Origin: Oscillospiraceae bacterium
GTDB taxonomy: Bacteria; Bacillota; Clostridia; Oscillospirales; Ruminococcaceae
DNA: 14,792 nt
Assembly: GCA_900768995.1 (NCBI GenBank)
Contig: CAAGEZ010000012.1
Location: forward strand, 1 to 14,792
Reading direction: 5' to 3'
Positions 1 to 7,010 of this stretch are shown here, one piece after another. Below the pieces are notes generated by a model. The model had not been told where the DNA came from. It saw only the letters and a program-made list of their open reading frames with translations, and did not search any database. The first letter of the stretch is position 1; each line of letters starts with the position of its first letter. A program made the position numbers and the translations under genes.

Positions 1-79
1 AAATAAGACCAGTCTAGGAAAGCGACCGCAGGCGGGCTTGCCGCCCGGCAAGGGAGCTTGACGACGAATGGGCTTATTT
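1..79. repeat. Small palindromic repeat element with GC-rich core
   Basis: The ends form a terminal inverted repeat: AAATAAGACC at 1-10 against GGGCTTATTT at 70-79, one mismatch. The middle (26-53) is a GC-rich sequence able to form alternative hairpins, for example GGCGG (31-35) with CCGCC (41-45), or CTTGCC (37-42) with GGCAAG (47-52). The core is nearly the reverse complement of 14698-14724 in the element at the other end of the window: 12 bases match on each side of a 3-4 base centre. No coding capacity is seen. It is probably a miniature non-coding repeat; the family is not identified. Confidence 0.6.
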
Positions 80-89
80 CAGCCGAGGA

Positions 90-121
90 TTTGTCTATAG
101 GTTAATTGGTTATTAGTATGA
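90..121. repeat. Partial arm of the 107-bp inverted-repeat element
   Basis: These 32 bases match the reverse complement of 5428-5459 at about 28 of 32 positions, including ATTGGTTATTAGTAT at 105-119. Only one arm is present; no second arm follows. It looks like a truncated or solo copy of the element between metY and the sulfite reductase gene. Confidence 0.55.
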
Positions 122-196
122 GGCAAATTTTGTTAAATAGTGAAAAAATACCATATTAAACAAGTAGGAAATATATAAATTTTCTAAAACCTTATA

Positions 197-219
197 AAAC
201 CTATTGACATAGTAGGATT
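197..219. promoter_or_regulatory. Candidate operator for the Rrf2 regulator
   Basis: This is an imperfect palindrome with arms CCTA (200-203) and TAGG (213-216) around a 9-base centre, extended outward by AA (197-198) and TT (218-219). It covers the -35 hexamer of the operon promoter, so a bound protein would block RNA polymerase. Rrf2-family repressors commonly bind imperfect palindromes of about this size, and one is encoded at the operon end. The link between the two is inferred; only one copy of the site was noticed in the window. Confidence 0.5.
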
Positions 220-232
220 GAAGTGCTATAAT
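204..232 (+). promoter_or_regulatory. Strong sigma-A promoter of the sulfur operon
   Basis: The -35 is TTGACA (204-209), the spacer is 17 bases, and the -10 is TATAAT (227-232), preceded by an extended -10 TGC (224-226). All elements match consensus. The start of transcription is expected near 239, giving a 5' untranslated region of about 157 bases before the substrate-binding protein gene. AT-rich sequence upstream (about 125-200) could act as an UP element. It is the only clear promoter seen ahead of the 14-kb gene set. Confidence 0.85.
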
Positions 233-296
233 AATCTCAGTCACAAAGATGACAGTAAAAATTCCTTTTGGAGCTGAGATTATGAAGCACTTTTTT
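221..296 (+). other. Terminator-like hairpin overlapping the promoter -10
   Basis: AAGTGCT (221-227) pairs with AGCACTT (286-292), and ATAATCTCAG (231-240) pairs perfectly with CTGAGATTAT (274-283); a T6 run occupies 291-296. The loop is about 33 bases. The left arm includes the -10 and the predicted start site, so transcripts from the local promoter would lack most of that arm. Only RNA reading in from upstream could form the full stem, which suggests a block to read-through. Confidence 0.45.
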
Positions 297-341
297 GTTA
301 GGCTTTTAAGAGCCAACTATCGTTTCGGACGATGTCAGTGA
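282..341 (+). CDS. Possible 19-residue leader peptide
   Basis: A short ORF in the 5' untranslated region reads MKHFFVRLLRANYRFGRCQ then TGA. It has its own ribosome site, GGAG at 270-273, eight bases before the ATG. It starts about 43 bases after the predicted transcription start and ends 54 bases before the binding-protein gene. The peptide is basic and carries a single Cys as the penultimate residue. A Cys codon at the end of a leader upstream of sulfur genes is suggestive of translation-coupled control, as reported for Cys-coding leader ORFs in mycobacteria, but a classical terminator/antiterminator pair is not obvious. A small hairpin, ATCGT (319-323) with ACGAT (329-333), lies within it and a T6 run follows at 344-349. 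No function is proven. Confidence 0.5.
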   Translation: MKHFFVRLLRANYRFGRCQ

Positions 342-395
342 TCTTTTTTCGGATATGTTCACATCAACTAAAATAACGAAAAGAGGTCATTTATT

Positions 396-1418
396 ATGAA
401 AAAGAATATCAGAGCCATCGCTTTATTATCCGCAGCAGTCATCGGCCTTGTTTCCTTTGCGGGCTGCTCTGACAGCTCAGACGAGGGAACTGTCACCCTT
501 ACAAATGTATCCTACGACCCCACAAGAGAGCTTTACGAAGCATACAACGAAATTTTCGCACAGCACTGGAATGAGCTTACGGGTCAGGAGGTTGAAATAA
601 CCCAGTCCCACGGCGGCTCGGGCAAGCAGGCTCTTGAAGTCGCCAACGGACTTGAAGCCGATGTTGTCACCCTCGCCCTTGAATATGATGTTAACGCCGT
701 AAGAGATGCAGGACTTATTGAGGACGGCTGGGTGAGCGAGTTCCCCAATGACAGCTCACCTTATACATCTACCATAGTTTTCCTTGTGAGAAAGGGCAAC
801 CCCAAGGATATCCACGACTGGGACGACCTTATCAAGGAAGATGTGGGAATAATCACCCCCAACCCCAAGACCTCAGGCGGTGCAAGATGGAATTACCTTG
901 CGGCCTGGGGATATGCCGACAGAGCTTACGGCAGAGATGAGGCAAAGACCAAGGAATTTATCAAGAAGCTTTATGAAAATGTCCTCGTCCTCGACTCAGG
1001 CGCAAGAGGAGCAACAACAACCTTTGTTGAAAACGGTCAGGGCGATGTGCTCCTTGCGTGGGAAAATGAAGCGTACCTTTCCGTCAAGGACTATCCCGAC
1101 GATTATGAGATAATCACCCCCAGTGTCAGCATTCTTGCTCAGCCCTCGGTTGCAGTGGTGGATAAGGTCGTTGACAAGCGTGGAACAAGAGATGCGGCGA
1201 CCGAATATCTGAACTTCCTCTACTCCGATGAAGCACAGCGTATCGCAGGGGACAATTACTACAGACCATACAATGAAGCTATCCTCAGTGAATATGCAGA
1301 TGTATTTGATCTGAATGTTGACCTCGTTACCATTGCGGATTTCGGCGGCTGGGACGAAGCTCAGTCGAAGCATTTCGCAGACGGCGGCGTGTTCGACGAG
1401 ATATACGAGGGAAAATAA
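396..1418 (+). CDS. sbp: Sulfate/thiosulfate ABC transporter substrate-binding lipoprotein
   Basis: Extracellular sulfate-binding component of a CysTWA-type importer, 340 residues. Residues 1-24 form a lipoprotein signal: basic start (MKKNIR), hydrophobic stretch, and lipobox FAGC with lipid-bearing Cys24, followed by an acidic Ser-rich linker. The mature part carries the family signatures NVSYDPTRELY (37-47), QSHGGSGKQA (70-79), ADVVTLAL (88-95) and NPKTSGGARWNYLAAW (156-171); the SGGA and Trp regions line the sulfate pocket in known Sbp proteins. Length fits the family. AAGAGG at 381-386 supports the ATG. It is the first full gene of the operon, 24 bases before cysT. Thiosulfate rather than sulfate as substrate cannot be excluded, but the downstream sulfate-activation genes favour sulfate. 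Confidence 0.93.
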   Translation: MKKNIRAIALLSAAVIGLVSFAGCSDSSDEGTVTLTNVSYDPTRELYEAYNEIFAQHWNELTGQEVEITQSHGGSGKQALEVANGLEADVVTLALEYDVNAVRDAGLIEDGWVSEFPNDSSPYTSTIVFLVRKGNPKDIHDWDDLIKEDVGIITPNPKTSGGARWNYLAAWGYADRAYGRDEAKTKEFIKKLYENVLVLDSGARGATTTFVENGQGDVLLAWENEAYLSVKDYPDDYEIITPSVSILAQPSVAVVDKVVDKRGTRDAATEYLNFLYSDEAQRIAGDNYYRPYNEAILSEYADVFDLNVDLVTIADFGGWDEAQSKHFADGGVFDEIYEGK

Positions 1419-1442
1419 TTTAAAGGCAGGGCACAGGCAGTT

Positions 1443-2285
1443 ATGAAAAGGTCAAACAAAAGAATAATCCCGGGCTTCGGGCTTTCAATGGGCGTGACCG
1501 TAACGCTCCTCAGCGTAATAGTTCTCATACCGCTTGCGTCCCTTGTCATTTTCACCGCACAGCTCAGTTTCAGCGACATCATTGCGGTGATAACGAGAGA
1601 CAGAGTGCTTGCAAGCTTCAAGGTAAGCTTCCTCACAGCATTTGTCGCCTCTCTTATAAATGCGGTTATGGGCGTGATACTTGCGTGGGTGCTTGTAAGA
1701 TACGATTTCCCGTTCAAGCGAATCCTCGACGGAATGATAGAGCTGCCCTTTGCGCTCCCCACAGCAGTCGCAGGCATCGCCCTTACCTCCCTCACAGCGG
1801 ACAAGGGCATCATCGGCAGCTTCTTTGCGAAATTCGGCATAAAGATAGCCTATACCCGTGTGGGAATAACCGTGGCACTTGTCTTTATCGGCATTCCCTT
1901 TGTTGTAAGAGCCGTTCAGCCCGTTCTTGAAAAGCTTGACGGCTCACTTGAAGAAGCAGCGTCAACACTGGGTGCGAGCAGGAGCAGAACATTCCGACAG
2001 GTAATATTCCCCGAAATAATGCCTGCGGTTTTCACAGGCTTCGGACTTGCGTTCGGAAGATGTCTCGGCGAATATGGCAGCGTGGTTTTCATTGCAGGAA
2101 ATCAGCCCTTTGAAACAGAGATAACTCCGCTCATAATAATGTCGGAGCTTCAGGAATACGACTACGCCAGCGCAACGGCAATTGCTCTTGTAATGCTTGC
2201 GGCATCGTTCCTCATACTTTTCCTTGTAAATCTCATTCAGGTCAGAAACTCAAAAATACTCAGAGGAGGCGGCAAAAGTGCGTAA
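1443..2285 (+). CDS. cysT: Sulfate ABC transporter permease CysT
   Basis: Inner-membrane permease of the sulfate importer, 280 residues. The N-terminus (KRIIPGFGLSMGVTV followed by a hydrophobic span at about 18-40) is typical of CysT. Further membrane segments are seen near 60-85, 100-118, 138-158, 190-218 and 245-266. The cytoplasmic coupling motif EEAASTLGAS (170-179) followed by FRQVIFPEIMPA (184-195) contacts the ATPase in this family. The C-terminal ETEITPLIIMSELQEYDYASA region separates CysT from CysW. The stop overlaps the GTG of cysW by 8 bases, indicating translational coupling. The ribosome site is weak (AAAGGCAGG-like), but the start agrees with family N-termini. Confidence 0.92.
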   Translation: MKRSNKRIIPGFGLSMGVTVTLLSVIVLIPLASLVIFTAQLSFSDIIAVITRDRVLASFKVSFLTAFVASLINAVMGVILAWVLVRYDFPFKRILDGMIELPFALPTAVAGIALTSLTADKGIIGSFFAKFGIKIAYTRVGITVALVFIGIPFVVRAVQPVLEKLDGSLEEAASTLGASRSRTFRQVIFPEIMPAVFTGFGLAFGRCLGEYGSVVFIAGNQPFETEITPLIIMSELQEYDYASATAIALVMLAASFLILFLVNLIQVRNSKILRGGGKSA

Positions 2286-3102
2286 GGAATCAAAGCTTGT
2301 AAAATGGCTTCTTATCGGCATAAGCTTTCTGTTCATCTTCATAATGCTCGTGCTGCCCCTTGTAACGGTAATAACGGAGGCACTGAAACAGGGCTTTGCG
2401 GTATATGCGGAAGCCATAAGCGACAAATACACCGTAAAGGCACTTCTCCTCACCCTTGAAGCCGCCGTTACAGCCACCGTCATAAACACGATATTCGGGC
2501 TTTTTGCGGCGTGGCTCCTCACAAAATTCCATTTCAGAGGAAAGAAGCTCTTAGGCTCTCTCATCGACCTGCCCGTAACAGTTTCCCCGATCATCGCAGG
2601 TCTCATATTCGTCCTCACCTTCGGACGTCAGAGTGCCATATATCCTCTCCTTGAAAAGCTTGATATAAAGATAGTTTTCGCAGTTCCCGGAATTATCCTT
2701 GCAACGGTTTTCGTAACATTCCCGTTCATATCAAGAGAGCTTATCCCCGTTCTTGAAGCCGAGGGCACAGACGAGGAGGAAGCGGCGGCACTTATGGGCG
2801 CAGGGGGATTTACTGTTTTCAGAAAGATAACCTTCCCCCATATAAAATGGGCGTTCCTTTACGGCGTTGTGCTCTGCGCAGCGAGAGCTATGGGAGAGTT
2901 CGGAGCGGTCTCTGTCCTTTCGGGACATCTGAGAGGAAAGACCAACACACTTCCCCTCCACGTGGAGATACTTTTCAACGAATTTAAATATGTTCCCGCC
3001 TTTGCGGTCTCGTCAATACTTGTAATGACCGCCATAGTGATACTTGTCATAAGAAGTGTGGTGGAATACATAGGAAAGAGAGAGTCGGAGAATGTACATT
3101 GA
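2278..3102 (+). CDS. cysW: Sulfate ABC transporter permease CysW
   Basis: Second membrane subunit of the sulfate importer, 274 residues, expected to pair with CysT. It starts at GTG 2278, supported by AGAGGAGG at 2262-2269, and overlaps cysT by 8 bases. Membrane spans are near 10-32, 55-82, 98-116, 134-152, 190-212 and 240-262. The coupling motif is EEEAAALMGAGG (166-177) followed by FRKITFPHIKWA. The segment GEFGAVSVLSGHLRGKTNTL (206-225) and LHVEILFNEFKY (227-238) are characteristic of CysW. Its 3' end overlaps cysA by 11 bases, so the transporter genes are tightly coupled. Confidence 0.92.
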   Translation: MRKESKLVKWLLIGISFLFIFIMLVLPLVTVITEALKQGFAVYAEAISDKYTVKALLLTLEAAVTATVINTIFGLFAAWLLTKFHFRGKKLLGSLIDLPVTVSPIIAGLIFVLTFGRQSAIYPLLEKLDIKIVFAVPGIILATVFVTFPFISRELIPVLEAEGTDEEEAAALMGAGGFTVFRKITFPHIKWAFLYGVVLCAARAMGEFGAVSVLSGHLRGKTNTLPLHVEILFNEFKYVPAFAVSSILVMTAIVILVIRSVVEYIGKRESENVH

Positions 3103-4150
3103 GCTTAAAAATATCAACAAAAGCTTCGGCAGCTTCAAAGCCTCCGACAATGTGAGCTTCGGCATCGAAAAGGGAAAGCTTATCGGACTTTTAGGCCCCA
3201 GCGGAAGCGGCAAGACCACCATTCTCCGAATGATAGCGGGTCTTGAAGAGCCTGACAGCGGCGAGATAATCATTGACGGCAAGGTCGTGAACAACGTTCC
3301 CGCCGCCGAAAGAGGAATAGGCTTTGTGTTCCAGAGCTACGCACTTTTCCGCTATATGACCGTGTATGACAACATCGCATTCGGTCTTAAGGTCTTGAAG
3401 CAGGATAAGGAGCAGATACGTGAGAGAGTAACGGAGCTTTTAAAGCTCACAGGTCTTGAGGGGCTTGAAAAGCGTTTCCCGAGCCAGCTTTCAGGCGGTC
3501 AGCGTCAGCGAGTGGCATTTGCAAGAGCACTTGCCCCAAATCCCCACCTCCTGCTCCTCGATGAACCCTTTGCCGCCATTGATGCAAAGGTAAGGCAGGA
3601 GCTAAGAAGCAGACTTAAGGATATGATAACCCAGCTTGGCATAACAAGCATATTCGTCACCCACGATCAGGACGAAGCCATTGAGGTAGCCGATGAAATA
3701 ATCATCACCAACAAGGGTCATATAGAGCAGTCGGGAACTCCCGAACAGATATACCGCTCGCCCGAAACAGAGTTTGCGGCAACATTCTTCGGTCAGCCCG
3801 CAATATTTGAAGATTACAGCAGCTTTCATACCTTTGACAGCGTTGAGGGAGCGGACAAGGCGATTATCCGACCCGAATTTGTCAAGATATTCAAGAAAAA
3901 CGAGCCTCTCAAATTCAGAAGCTCCGTGTCCGAGGGCGTTGTGGAGCGCACGGCATTCCGAGGAAGCAGCGTTGAGGTCACAGTCAGGGTAAACGGCGTT
4001 ATCCTTACCGCAAGAAGAAGCTTTGACGAGGAAAAAGTATCTGTGGGCGAAAAGGTGAATGTCTTTGTTTACCGAATGTTCGTAACATCGGGAGGCAGAG
4101 CGCAGCTCCTTGAAAACAAGGCACTCACGGAAGAATCTGTATTTATCTGA
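3092..4150 (+). CDS. cysA: Sulfate ABC transporter ATP-binding protein CysA
   Basis: ATPase that powers sulfate import, 352 residues, the usual length for CysA. All ABC motifs are intact: Walker A GPSGSGKTT (35-43), Q-loop Gln81, signature LSGGQRQR (133-140), Walker B LLLLDEPF (153-160) and switch His191 in VTHDQDEA. After about residue 235 there is a TOBE-type regulatory domain (IIRPEFVKIF, then beta-rich sequence to about 335) as in CysA and related importers. The ATG lies inside the cysW 3' end. It is followed after 17 bases by metY, which joins transport directly to assimilation. The sulfate specificity is taken from its partners. Confidence 0.92.
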   Translation: MYIELKNINKSFGSFKASDNVSFGIEKGKLIGLLGPSGSGKTTILRMIAGLEEPDSGEIIIDGKVVNNVPAAERGIGFVFQSYALFRYMTVYDNIAFGLKVLKQDKEQIRERVTELLKLTGLEGLEKRFPSQLSGGQRQRVAFARALAPNPHLLLLDEPFAAIDAKVRQELRSRLKDMITQLGITSIFVTHDQDEAIEVADEIIITNKGHIEQSGTPEQIYRSPETEFAATFFGQPAIFEDYSSFHTFDSVEGADKAIIRPEFVKIFKKNEPLKFRSSVSEGVVERTAFRGSSVEVTVRVNGVILTARRSFDEEKVSVGEKVNVFVYRMFVTSGGRAQLLENKALTEESVFI

Positions 4151-4167
4151 TAAGGAGATCGGTTATT

Positions 4168-5409
4168 ATGAAATTCAATACGGCACTCCTGCACAACAGC
4201 TTCGGGGAGGAAAAAGCCACTGGCTCCACCCTTACCCCTATATATCAGACCGGTGCATTCGCCCAGGGATCGGCAGAAAAGCTTGAAGCGGTGTTCAACA
4301 ACAAGGCTGCTGGCTTTGCCTACACAAGAATAAGCAATCCCACAGTGGATTCCTTTGAAAGACGTGCGGCGGCTATGGAAAAGGGCATCGGCGCAATAGC
4401 CTGTTCATCGGGTATGGCAGCGGTAACGATGTCGCTTCTGAATATCCTTGAAGCAGGGGACGAGATAATCGCAGGCTCTGCACTTTTCGGCGGCACTATC
4501 GACCTTTTCGGTGACCTTGAAGCCTTCGGCATAAAAACGGTCTTTGCCGATGAGGTAACGGCTGAAAGCGTTGAAAGGCTTGCAACGGATAAAACAAAGG
4601 CAGTTTTCACCGAGCTTATCGGAAATCCCAAGCTCAATGTTACCGATATAAAGGCAGTTGCCGATGCGGCTCACTCCCACGGCTTCCCCCTCATAATCGA
4701 CAGCACCACAGCAACACCCTATCTTGTAAATCCCTTTGACTACGGTGCTGATATCGTCGTTCATTCCTCATCGAAATATATAAACGGCAGCGGAAACGCC
4801 ATAAGCGGCGTGATAATCGACAGCGGCAATTTCAAGTGGGACCCCGAGAGATACAAGGGCTTTGCGGAATATAAAAAATTCGGAAAATTTGCCTACCTTG
4901 CAAAGCTCAGAAACGGCATATGGAGAAATATCGGAGCCTGCCTCTCACCGATGAATGCGTTTATGAACTCGATCGGACTTGAAACTCTGGGACTCAGAAT
5001 GGAACGCCTTTGCAGCAATGCAAAAAAGCTTGCGGAGTTTTTCGAGGAGGACGGCAGAGTGACCGTCAACTATCCCGCACTGAAATCCGGTCCCTATTAC
5101 GGCATCACCGAAAAGGAGCTTGGGGGAAAGGGCGGCGCAATAATAACTATCCGTGCAGGCAGCAAGGAAAAGGCATTCAGTCTCATAAACAGTCTCAGAT
5201 ATGCCTGTATAGCAACCAATATCGGTGACGTGAGAACACTTGTTATCCACCCCGCCAGCACCATATACACCCACAGCACCGAAGCCCAGCAGATAAATGC
5301 GGGAGTTTATGACGACAGTATCCGCATAAGCGTGGGCATTGAGGATATCGAAGATCTTATCGAAGATTTCAGGCAGGCACTGGACAAAGCTTTTGACGCT
5401 GATTTATAA
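4168..5409 (+). CDS. metY: O-acetylhomoserine sulfhydrylase (MetY family)
   Basis: PLP enzyme of the Cys/Met metabolism family, 413 residues, that makes homocysteine from O-acetylhomoserine and a sulfur donor. Family markers: FAYTRISNPT (50-59), the cofactor-stacking loop ACSSGMAAV (78-86), Asp178 in IIDSTTATP that contacts the PLP ring nitrogen, and the Schiff-base Lys203 in VHSSSKYINGSGN. The C-terminal VIHPASTIYTHS and DDSIRISVGIEDIEDLI are typical of MetY. AAGGAG at 4152-4157 supports the ATG. It sits with a ThiS-like carrier, ThiF-like enzyme and JAMM protease, the gene company of MetY in the Wolinella HcyS pathway, so the direct donor may be a carrier thiocarboxylate rather than free sulfide. 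That donor is inferred. No serine acetyltransferase or cysteine synthase gene is seen. Confidence 0.88.
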   Translation: MKFNTALLHNSFGEEKATGSTLTPIYQTGAFAQGSAEKLEAVFNNKAAGFAYTRISNPTVDSFERRAAAMEKGIGAIACSSGMAAVTMSLLNILEAGDEIIAGSALFGGTIDLFGDLEAFGIKTVFADEVTAESVERLATDKTKAVFTELIGNPKLNVTDIKAVADAAHSHGFPLIIDSTTATPYLVNPFDYGADIVVHSSSKYINGSGNAISGVIIDSGNFKWDPERYKGFAEYKKFGKFAYLAKLRNGIWRNIGACLSPMNAFMNSIGLETLGLRMERLCSNAKKLAEFFEEDGRVTVNYPALKSGPYYGITEKELGGKGGAIITIRAGSKEKAFSLINSLRYACIATNIGDVRTLVIHPASTIYTHSTEAQQINAGVYDDSIRISVGIEDIEDLIEDFRQALDKAFDADL

Positions 5410-5427
5410 TTGGTCTGTAGAGTCAAT

Positions 5428-5534
5428 TAATACTAATAACCAATAAAACTGTAGACAAAAAAATCTTCGCATAATCCATATATGCAAGATTATGCTCGAT
5501 TTTTTGTACAGTTTTTGATTGGTTCTTAGTATTA
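5428..5534. repeat. 107-bp long inverted-repeat element (MITE-like)
   Basis: This fills most of the gap between metY and the sulfite reductase gene. The ends TAATACTAATAACCAAT (5428-5444) and ATTGGTTCTTAGTATTA (5518-5534) are inverted repeats with one mismatch, and pairing continues almost to the centre: GCATAATC (5469-5476) with GATTATGC (5488-5495), leaving an 11-base loop. No ORF is present. If transcribed in the operon it would fold into one long hairpin. A related single arm is at 90-121. No clear target duplication is visible, so mobility is inferred only from structure and repetition. Confidence 0.65.
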
Positions 5535-5571
5535 AGACCCGTATAAATAAACCGAAAGGACGAATAAAAAT

Positions 5572-6432
5572 ATGGCAGCAGATTACGCAGCTCTTAAAAA
5601 GGGCGGATTTATGAGGCAGAAGCAGAAGAACAATTTCTCCCTGAGACTTCGTGTTGTGGGCGGAAACCTGACCTCCGTGCAGCTTGCGAAAATAGCGGAG
5701 GTAGCCGAGAAATTCGGTGACGGTCACGTTCATATGACCTCCCGTCAGAGCGTTGAGATACCCTTTATCAAGCTTGACGACATCGACGAGGTAAAGGCAG
5801 CCCTTGCGGAGGGCGGCGTTGAACCCGGCGTATGCGGACCGAGAGTAAGAACGGTAACAGCCTGTCAGGGTGCTGCGATATGTCCCTCAGGCTGCATAGA
5901 TACATATTCCCTTGCAAAGGAGCTTGACGAAAGATACTTCGCAAGAGAGCTTCCCCACAAGTTCAAATTCGGCATCACAGGCTGTCAGAACAATTGCCTT
6001 AAGGCCGAGGAAAATGACCTTGGCATCAAGGGCGGCATAAAGGTAAAATGGCGTGAGAGCGACTGCATCGGCTGCGGCGTGTGCGAAAAAGCCTGCCGCA
6101 CGGGAGCAGTTAAGATAGAGGACGGCAAGGTCATCGTTGATGAATCAAAGTGCAACTTCTGCGGAAGATGCTTCAAGGCCTGTCCCACAGAAGCCTGGGA
6201 TACCGTTCACGGCTACATAGTTTCCTTTGGCGGACTTTTCGGCAACAGCATAAACAAGGGCGAAGCCATAATCCCGTTCATTGAGGACAAGGAAAAGCTT
6301 ATGAAGATATGTGACGCAGCAATTGAGTTCTTTGCGGAAAATGCAAAGGCAGGCGAGCGCTTCAAGTTCACTCTCGACAGAGTGGGCAGAGACAAATTCA
6401 ATGAGAAAATTATGGAGGTTTACAATGGCTGA
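5572..6432 (+). CDS. Siroheme/4Fe-4S sulfite reductase, small single-subunit type
   Basis: Cytoplasmic enzyme that reduces sulfite to sulfide with six electrons, 286 residues. The N-terminal half-domain (about 20-85) is the nitrite/sulfite reductase ferredoxin-like fold with GDGHVHMTSRQSVEIP. The siroheme-4Fe-4S ligands are seen as C98-x5-C104 and C138-x3-C142. An inserted 2x[4Fe-4S] ferredoxin module follows: C165, C168, C171, C175 and C194, C197, C200, C204. This order resembles AsrC of anaerobic sulfite reductase and other low-molecular-weight clostridial and archaeal enzymes, and is much smaller than CysI. The partner subunits AsrA and AsrB are absent, so electrons probably come from ferredoxin. 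AAAGGA at 5555-5560 precedes the ATG; the end overlaps the TusA-like gene by 8 bases. It is likely the Sir partner of the HcyS system. Confidence 0.87.
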   Translation: MAADYAALKKGGFMRQKQKNNFSLRLRVVGGNLTSVQLAKIAEVAEKFGDGHVHMTSRQSVEIPFIKLDDIDEVKAALAEGGVEPGVCGPRVRTVTACQGAAICPSGCIDTYSLAKELDERYFARELPHKFKFGITGCQNNCLKAEENDLGIKGGIKVKWRESDCIGCGVCEKACRTGAVKIEDGKVIVDESKCNFCGRCFKACPTEAWDTVHGYIVSFGGLFGNSINKGEAIIPFIEDKEKLMKICDAAIEFFAENAKAGERFKFTLDRVGRDKFNEKIMEVYNG

Positions 6433-6676
6433 GATAGATTTTGAAATTGACGATAACGTTGATATAACCGATGTTGTGTGCCCCACCACATTCGTTAAGG
6501 CAAAGGTCGCCCTTGAAGAGCTTGACGACGGACAGATACTTGCGGTAAAGATGAATGACGGCGAGCCTGTTCAGAACGTTCCCAGAAGCATCAAGGAAGA
6601 GGGACATCAGATACTCAAGCTCATCAACAACAATGACGGAACCTTCACCCTCATCGTAAAAAAGGTCGGTGACTGA
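6425..6676 (+). CDS. TusA/SirA-family sulfur-handling protein
   Basis: Small protein of 83 residues with the TusA-like pattern: beta strand VDITDVVCP (12-20), helix with KAKVALEEL (25-33), DDGQILAV (34-41), a central IP-like NVPRSI (51-56), GHQIL (60-64) and a final strand TFTLIVKK (73-80). Cys19 followed by Pro is at the place of the persulfide-carrying Cys of TusA. The motif is CPTT rather than the usual CPxP, so sulfur transfer may differ. GGAGG at 6414-6418 supports the ATG at 6425; reading frames that extend further upstream only overlap the sulfite reductase gene. Its place between sulfite reductase and thioredoxin/ThiS genes suggests it relays sulfur to the carrier or helps the reductase. 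That role is inferred. Confidence 0.75.
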   Translation: MAEIDFEIDDNVDITDVVCPTTFVKAKVALEELDDGQILAVKMNDGEPVQNVPRSIKEEGHQILKLINNNDGTFTLIVKKVGD

Positions 6677-6677
6677 T

Positions 6678-6992
6678 ATGGCAGTTCGAGTAAGCGGCGA
6701 AAATTTTGAAGCCGAGGTATTAAAGGCTGAGGGCGCAGTGGTAGCTGACTTTTATTCGGACAGCTGCATTCCCTGCAAAAGGCTCTCACCCGTTCTTGCT
6801 GACATCGAGGACGAGCTTGGGGACAAGGTAAAGCTTGTGAAGATAAACATAAATTTTGATGCACCCCTTGCTGAAAAATACGGCGTAATGTCCGTTCCCA
6901 CACTCCTTTTTATAAAGGGCGGCGAGGAAAAGTCAAGGCTCACAGGCGCAGTAAAAAAAGCGGATATCATTTCTGAGATCGAAAAATTATAA
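6678..6992 (+). CDS. Thioredoxin-like protein with CIPC active site
   Basis: Thioredoxin-fold protein of 104 residues. The redox motif is SCIPC with C30 and C33, in the context VVADFYSDSCIPCKRLSP; canonical thioredoxin has WCGPC, so the Trp and Gly are replaced. The cis-proline motif SVPTLLFI is present near residues 72-79, as is the C-terminal helix. GGTGA at 6668-6672 is five bases before ATG 6678 and is preferred over an in-frame GTG at 6669. The start abuts the stop of the TusA-like gene. A thioredoxin-reductase-like gene lies downstream in the same operon, so the pair may supply electrons to a sulfur enzyme here, possibly APS reductase or a persulfide relay. The target is not shown by the sequence. 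Confidence 0.85.
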   Translation: MAVRVSGENFEAEVLKAEGAVVADFYSDSCIPCKRLSPVLADIEDELGDKVKLVKININFDAPLAEKYGVMSVPTLLFIKGGEEKSRLTGAVKKADIISEIEKL

Positions 6993-7010
6993 TTAAAGGA
7001 GAATATCACT

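Noticed and set aside
113..316. 67-residue open frame on the - strand upstream of the operon
   Set aside because: It runs antisense through the consensus promoter and the repeat arm in AT-rich sequence, and has no recognisable motif.
239..395. SAM riboswitch or T-box in the 5' untranslated region
   Set aside because: The region is short and partly occupied by the leader ORF; neither the SAM-I core pattern nor the conserved T-box sequence is visible.
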